Assembly: GCA_018665505.1 (NCBI GenBank)
Contig: JABJCS010000186.1
Location: forward strand, 1 to 9,730
Source of the DNA: Alphaproteobacteria bacterium
Lineage (GTDB): Bacteria > Pseudomonadota > Alphaproteobacteria > UBA8366
Length of the DNA stretch: 9,730 nucleotides
Reading direction: 5' to 3'
Numbering within the stretch: position 1 is the stretch's first letter; every line of letters begins with the position of its first letter. Position numbers and translations under genes: made by a program. Under the pieces are notes generated by a model that saw nothing but the letters and a program-made list of their open reading frames with translations, was not told the origin of the DNA and did no database searches. Shown piece by piece: positions 6,193-9,730 of the stretch.

Positions 6193-6858
6193 ATGCGCCT
6201 CTTTGGACGCTATAACTCGCCCTACGTGCGCCGGGTTGGCGTGACCTTGCGGCTCTATGGGTTCGACTATGACCATGAGAGCGTCATTCCGTTCGGTGAC
6301 GCAAAAATAGACCTCGCCAAGCTCAATCCGATCACCCGGGTGCCGGTGCTTGAGCTGGAAGGAGGCGAATGTCTGGTCGATAGCGCCGCAATCATCGACT
6401 ATTTGGACGAACTGGCGGGCCCAGACCACGCACTCACACCGCGAGACGGGTCATTACGCAGGCGTGTCCTCTCCCTTCTTGGAGTCGAACTCGGCATTAT
6501 GGATAAGCTGGTCTCGGTACTCTACGAGCGTCAATTCCGCCCAAAGGAGAAATGGCATCAGCCGTGGATCGAGGCATGCGAGACGCAAATTCGCGACGGA
6601 TTTCACTGGTTGGACGGCACGTGCGAAGGTGACTGGCTGACCGGTGCTAAAATGACTCAGGCTGACGTCAGCTTGGCCGTCTTTTGGGATTTCGCGACAC
6701 GATTGAGGCCTAATTTCTTCGCTAATTTTAATTGTTCTCATATCGATACAATAACTGAAAAACTGCGAACAACACCCGCATTTGACGATACGTCGCCAAC
6801 CGAAGGTGCGTTGAGCGCCAAATTACCCGAGAACTACGTGAAGGAGGCCACTACATGA
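6193..6858 (+). CDS. Glutathione S-transferase-like protein
   Basis: Predicted at 221 residues from ATG 6193, 8 bp after the preceding stop. A start upstream at 6097 would overlap the previous gene by 88 bp and is not needed. The N-terminal thioredoxin-like domain (1-75) begins MRLFGRYNSPYVRRVGV, with Ser9 in the SPYVRR helix start as the likely glutathione-activating residue. RVPVLELEGG holds the cis-Pro51, and LVDSAAIIDYLDE holds the Asp63-Ser64 glutathione gamma-glutamyl contact. A helical C-terminal domain follows (about 87-200), including 'MTQADVSLAVFWDF' (154-167), the usual D-containing helix-capping motif. The gene's last 150 bases are visibly more AT-rich than the surroundings. The stop overlaps the next start by 4 bp. 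It may conjugate, isomerise or dehalogenate a pathway intermediate; which of these is unknown. Confidence 0.88.
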   Translation: MRLFGRYNSPYVRRVGVTLRLYGFDYDHESVIPFGDAKIDLAKLNPITRVPVLELEGGECLVDSAAIIDYLDELAGPDHALTPRDGSLRRRVLSLLGVELGIMDKLVSVLYERQFRPKEKWHQPWIEACETQIRDGFHWLDGTCEGDWLTGAKMTQADVSLAVFWDFATRLRPNFFANFNCSHIDTITEKLRTTPAFDDTSPTEGALSAKLPENYVKEATT

Positions 6859-7649
6859 CGTCGGAGACCGATATTGAAGACCTCGTACTGGTCGATTTCG
6901 ACGACCGGGGCCAGGACGGCCGCATCGCCCGGGTGACCTTCAACAATCCGCAGAAGCGGAATGCGCTGGGGGTTGGCGGCAAACAACGTTTTATAAACGT
7001 AATGACTGAATTACGCCATGACGAGAGCCTGCGGGCGTTGGTCATCACCGGAGCCGGTGAGCAATCCTTCGTCGGCGGCAGCAATTTGGCCGACATGGCG
7101 CATTATAAGCCGGTGGACGGTCATGCGGCATCGACCAAGACACACTACGCCTGCGACGCGGTCCGCACCTTCCCTGTCCCGGTTATAGCGCGGATTAACG
7201 GGTATTGTTTTGGATCCGGAATGGAAATCGCAGCCGCCGCCGATATGCGTGTCGCGGCGGATCACGCCAAATTCGGCATGCCCGAGACCCGTTTCGGCAT
7301 TCCCTCCGGCATGGAAGCGGCCCTCCTGCCGCGCCTGATCGGTTGGGGGAAGGCCGTGGAGCTGGTGCTGACCGGCGATCATATCGATGCCCTAGAGGCG
7401 CAACGCATCGGATTTTTGCAGAAATTGGTGCCGTCCGAAGGATTGGACGACGCTGTCGAGGGCTGGATAGCGTCTTTATTAGCCTGCGGGCCGAACGCCA
7501 TCCGCGTGCAAAAGCGTCTGATCAACGATTGGGAGCGGATGTCGATCACCGATGCCGCAAAAGTCGGAATCGAAGCAATTGCCGGCTGCTATGCCACGGA
7601 CGAGCCACACACCTTGATGACGGCGTTCGTGAATAGGAAGAAGTCGTGA
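6855..7649 (+). CDS. Enoyl-CoA hydratase/isomerase family protein (both catalytic Glu present)
   Basis: This 264-residue crotonase-fold protein is probably a cytosolic trimer or hexamer. Its ATG overlaps the previous stop as ATGA (6855-6858), and a full AAGGAGG ribosome site precedes it, so translation is likely coupled. Features: 'VTFNNPQKRNALG' (27-39), oxyanion-hole segment GAGEQSFVGGSNLADM (66-81), 'INGYCFGSGMEIAAAADMRVAA' with Glu124, and 'FGMPETRFGIP' with Glu144. These two glutamates are 20 residues apart, exactly the spacing of the Glu144/Glu164 pair of rat mitochondrial hydratase, so hydration of a 2-enoyl-CoA is chemically plausible. The oxyanion segment reads VGGSNL rather than the usual SAGADL. 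The CoA substrate is unknown. Confidence 0.9.
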   Translation: MTSETDIEDLVLVDFDDRGQDGRIARVTFNNPQKRNALGVGGKQRFINVMTELRHDESLRALVITGAGEQSFVGGSNLADMAHYKPVDGHAASTKTHYACDAVRTFPVPVIARINGYCFGSGMEIAAAADMRVAADHAKFGMPETRFGIPSGMEAALLPRLIGWGKAVELVLTGDHIDALEAQRIGFLQKLVPSEGLDDAVEGWIASLLACGPNAIRVQKRLINDWERMSITDAAKVGIEAIAGCYATDEPHTLMTAFVNRKKS

Positions 7650-7669
7650 GATGACACTTTCCTTTACCC

Positions 7670-7742
7670 GTCTTTCCCGCGAGGGCGGGAATCCAGATCG
7701 GTCGGTCTACGCACACTAGATCCCCGCTGTCGCGGGAATGAC
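7670..7742. repeat. REP/BIME-like palindromic element between coding genes
   Basis: Two 27-base arms (7670-7696 and 7716-7742) form a large imperfect inverted repeat with about 22 Watson-Crick pairs and a 19-nt centre. Each arm is itself a hairpin: TTCCCGC-GAGG-GCGGGAA (7674-7691) is perfect with 7 bp, and CCCGC-TGTC-GCGGG (7723-7736) has 5 bp. This 'TTCCCGC...GCGGGAATCC' style is common as a dispersed intergenic element in Alphaproteobacteria. It is the only sizeable non-coding gap in the rightward operon (7650-7757) and ends three bases before the ribosome site of the next gene. It may stabilise or attenuate the mRNA. No coding potential is attributed to it. Confidence 0.75.
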
Positions 7743-7757
7743 ATGGGAGTAAAACGA

Positions 7758-8579
7758 ATGGACGATTTAGGTCTCGAAGGAAAAGTAGCGCTAATCGCAG
7801 GTGGCGGCTCACAGAACGAAGGTATCGGTAATGGCCGCGCCGCAGCGGTCCTATTGGCCCGGGCCGGCGCGAAAGTCGCGGTCATGGATCGAAAACTGGA
7901 GGCCGCCGAGCGCACCGTCGCCATGATCAAGGAAGAAGGCAACGACGCCACGGCATTCGCTTGCGACGCCACGGAAGAGGCCGAATGCAAAGCCTTGATC
8001 GACAGCGTTATGGAGACCTATGGCAGGCTCGATTGTCTCGACAATAATATCGGCATCGGCAGCCGTAATTCGGTCGTCGACGAGCCGCTGGAGACCTATC
8101 GGAAGGTCATGCAGGTGAATGTCGAGACGATGTTCTTGCTCTCGAAATACTCAATTCCGGCGATGATCTCTTCGGGCGACGGCGGTGCAATCGTCAACAT
8201 CTCGTCGATCTCCGCATTGCGGCCACGCGGCCTCACCACTTACACGACCTCCAAAGGGGCGGTCATCGCGCTGACCCAGGCCATGGCGATCGACCACGGG
8301 CCCGACGGCATCCGGGTAAATTGCGTGGCACCGGGACCGGTCTATACACCAATGGTCTATACCAGGGGTATGTCCGACGACGCGCGCGCCGCGCGAAGCC
8401 AAGCGTCGATCCTCGGTGTGGAAGGCACAGGATGGGACATCGGCCAGGCCACACGGTTTCTGTTATCGGATCAAGCCCGCTACATCACGGGCCAAGTCCT
8501 TGTCGTTGACGGCGGGGTGACCCTTCGGAGCCCCGAACGTGATTCCGCCGGCGAAATCGCCAGCCAATTAGGAGCATAA
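7758..8579 (+). CDS. Short-chain dehydrogenase/reductase (SDR), classical-type
   Basis: This NAD(P)-dependent oxidoreductase is 273 residues from ATG 7758. GGGAG (7745-7749) lies 8 nt before it, so the in-frame ATG at 7743 is rejected. The Rossmann entry reads ALIAGGGSQNEGIGNGRAAA (11-30). It has three residues more than the usual TGxxxGIG and the 'GNGRA' ending of a recognisable SDR branch. Asp44 after the second strand (VAVMD) suggests NAD(H) preference. 'CLDNNIGIG' (93-101) replaces the usual NNAG. The catalytic set is Asn121, Ser149 (in NISSIS), Tyr162 and Lys166 (YTTSK). Late motifs 'RVNCVAPGPVYTPMV' and 'ITGQVLVVDGGV' (about 243-254) are typical. It would oxidise a 3-hydroxyacyl-CoA or other secondary alcohol made by the neighbouring hydratase; that is inference. 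Confidence 0.9.
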   Translation: MDDLGLEGKVALIAGGGSQNEGIGNGRAAAVLLARAGAKVAVMDRKLEAAERTVAMIKEEGNDATAFACDATEEAECKALIDSVMETYGRLDCLDNNIGIGSRNSVVDEPLETYRKVMQVNVETMFLLSKYSIPAMISSGDGGAIVNISSISALRPRGLTTYTTSKGAVIALTQAMAIDHGPDGIRVNCVAPGPVYTPMVYTRGMSDDARAARSQASILGVEGTGWDIGQATRFLLSDQARYITGQVLVVDGGVTLRSPERDSAGEIASQLGA

Positions 8580-8583
8580 AAGC

Positions 8584-9384
8584 ATGAGTGAAGAGAATCT
8601 GGACGACCTCGTCCACTACAAGGTGGAGGATCAAATCGCGATCATCAGCCTGAACCGCCCGCGCAAACTCAACGCATTCAGCGACGAGTTGGTCTATGCG
8701 CTCGGCGAAGCGCTGAACCGGTTTGACACCGATGACGACGCCAATGTCGCGATCATCCACGGCAATGGGCGGGCATTCTCCTCCGGCGCTGACGTCCATC
8801 AGCGCCAATTGCGCTCCCGCGAGGAGTTCCTGAAGCTCGGCGGACCGCAGGCACGCGGCTCGAACTCCGGCGATTTGTTCATCAAGTCGGTGAATTGGAA
8901 GCCGGTCATCACGGCCCCGCACGGCTATGTTCTTGGCCTCGCATTCGGAATCATCCTGGAGAGCGATTTGATTGTCGCCGAAGAAGGCACGCAGATACAG
9001 CTGACAGAGACATCGCGCGGACTCGGCGGCTCAAAATATTGGAGCTTGATGCAATACCGAGGCGCCACCACTTTCTCGACGGAGATCGCGTTGACGGGCC
9101 GGTTCTTCGGCGCCGAGGAAGGCCACGCTGCCGGGTTTATCGACCGCATCGCGCCTAAAGGAAAACACCTAGAGGTCGCGAAAGAACTGGCGCAACAGAT
9201 CAACGCCAACCCGCCGCTGTCGGTGCGCGCCACCGTGCGCACCCGCCGTCTGAAGATGGAACAAGTCGGTCGGGAATCTGGTGCACAACTCAATGCCTTG
9301 AAGCTGTACCTGACGGAAGATTTCCACGAGGCCGCGAAAGCCTTCACCGAGAAGCGGAAACCGAATAAATTTAAAGGCCAGTAA
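8584..9384 (+). CDS. Enoyl-CoA hydratase/isomerase family protein lacking one catalytic Glu
   Basis: This 266-residue crotonase-fold protein starts 4 bp after the preceding stop; GGAG within TTAGGAGC precedes the ATG. Features: 'IISLNRPRKLNAFSDEL' (20-36), the oxyanion segment GNGRAFSSGADVHQRQ (60-75), 'APHGYVLGLAFGIILESDLIVA' (111-132) and 'LTETSRGLGG' with Glu142. Counting 20 residues back from Glu142 gives Gly122, where hydratases carry the first catalytic Glu (second glutamate of the pair is kept). So it is probably not a standard hydratase. It could be an isomerase, a CoA-ester hydrolase/lyase or another crotonase-fold enzyme. It is distinct from the upstream crotonase (6855-7649) and not a recent duplicate: residue identity between them is low by eye. 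C-terminal lysine-rich tail ends KFKGQ. Confidence 0.88.
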   Translation: MSEENLDDLVHYKVEDQIAIISLNRPRKLNAFSDELVYALGEALNRFDTDDDANVAIIHGNGRAFSSGADVHQRQLRSREEFLKLGGPQARGSNSGDLFIKSVNWKPVITAPHGYVLGLAFGIILESDLIVAEEGTQIQLTETSRGLGGSKYWSLMQYRGATTFSTEIALTGRFFGAEEGHAAGFIDRIAPKGKHLEVAKELAQQINANPPLSVRATVRTRRLKMEQVGRESGAQLNALKLYLTEDFHEAAKAFTEKRKPNKFKGQ

Positions 9385-9399
9385 ACGGGGAGAGACGAG

Positions 9400-9730
9400 A
9401 TGAGTGAGAATTACAGCGTCCAAGATTACGTTGACGATCTGCGCACCACCGTGGCGGCGGCCGAGACTGAATCCGAAATCCTGAGCAAAGTCCGGCCGCT
9501 GGCACAGAAGTTGGTCGAAAACAGGGATGCCTGGATCAAGCCCGAGCACTATCAGATCAACGATGAACGCGGCTCCAGCCTCTATGTCCTCCATGAGGAA
9601 GAAGATCACACCTTGATGGTCTTCGCAGCATGCTTCCGGCCGGGGCGGGTCACACCGGTCCACGACCATGGCACTTGGGCGGTCGTCGCCGGCGTCGATG
9701 GCGAGGAGAAGAATACGATCTACAAGCGCA
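9400..9730 (+). CDS. Cysteine-dioxygenase-like cupin family protein, N-terminal part (cut by window end)
   Basis: The first 110 codons are visible; the gene continues past the window. The ATG at 9400 is preceded by GGGGAG (9387-9392) with 7 nt spacing and lies 15 bp after the previous stop. Residues 1-50 are acidic and helical-looking. A beta region follows (61-80: LYVLHEEEDHTLMVFAACF), then the cupin metal motif 'PGRVTPVHDHGTWAVVAGVDGEEKNTIY' (81-108) with His88 and His90. The 'TPVHDHGTW' form resembles the predicted metal-dependent double-stranded beta-helix enzymes grouped with cysteine dioxygenases, which oxidise thiols to sulfinates in the cytosol. The third metal ligand is beyond the window. 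Thiol dioxygenase activity is an inference from family. Confidence 0.78.
   Translation, partial: MSENYSVQDYVDDLRTTVAAAETESEILSKVRPLAQKLVENRDAWIKPEHYQINDERGSSLYVLHEEEDHTLMVFAACFRPGRVTPVHDHGTWAVVAGVDGEEKNTIYKR

Noticed and set aside
7546..7990. Minus-strand frames over the palindrome, with peptides such as 'DSRPRGKDG'
   Set aside because: Such peptides are the usual false translation of REP-like palindromes in alphaproteobacterial DNA, and the frames run antisense to the hydratase and SDR genes.
1..9730. tRNA, rRNA, CRISPR arrays, insertion sequences, phage or defence genes
   Set aside because: Nothing of these types was found. No regularly spaced repeats, transposase frames or RNA gene signatures are visible, and nearly all the DNA is accounted for by catabolic and transport genes.

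Overview
The window is a moderately GC-rich stretch of bacterial chromosome that looks alphaproteobacterial, possibly Rhodospirillales-like. This rests on the densely packed transport and catabolic genes, the type of ABC importer, and a palindrome of the 'TTCCCGCGAGGGCGGGAATCC' style that is common in alphaproteobacterial intergenic DNA. The lineage is an inference; there is no rRNA or other phylogenetic marker in the window.

There are two divergent gene blocks around a 165-bp intergenic region (4997-5161). The left block is read on the minus strand, right to left: a Cys-rich DUF1272 protein (4688-4996), a transglutaminase-like protein (3994-4644), a 176-bp leader/promoter region with several inverted repeats, then a NitT/TauT-type importer. 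The importer consists of a periplasmic binding protein (2801-3817), an ATPase (1940-2791) and two different but related permeases (1024-1947 and 126-1007). The block ends in the first 28 codons of a TauD/TfdA-like 2-oxoglutarate dioxygenase cut by the window edge (1-86).

The right block is read on the plus strand: a luciferase-like flavin-dependent oxidoreductase (5162-6184), a glutathione S-transferase-like protein (6193-6858), an enoyl-CoA hydratase with both catalytic Glu residues (6855-7649), a REP-like palindrome (7670-7742), a short-chain dehydrogenase (7758-8579), a second crotonase-fold protein lacking one catalytic Glu (8584-9384), and the start of a cupin of the cysteine-dioxygenase-like family (from 9400, cut by the window end). 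Genes overlap by 4 bp or are 4-15 bp apart, except where the palindrome is inserted.

Inference: the left block imports a small organic anion, possibly an organosulfur compound, and the TauD-like enzyme may open it oxidatively. The right block combines a flavin oxidoreductase, a glutathione-type enzyme, CoA-linked beta-oxidation-type enzymes and a thiol-dioxygenase-like cupin. That is a plausible but unassigned catabolic route for a sulfur-containing or otherwise substituted carbon compound. The substrate cannot be read from the sequence.
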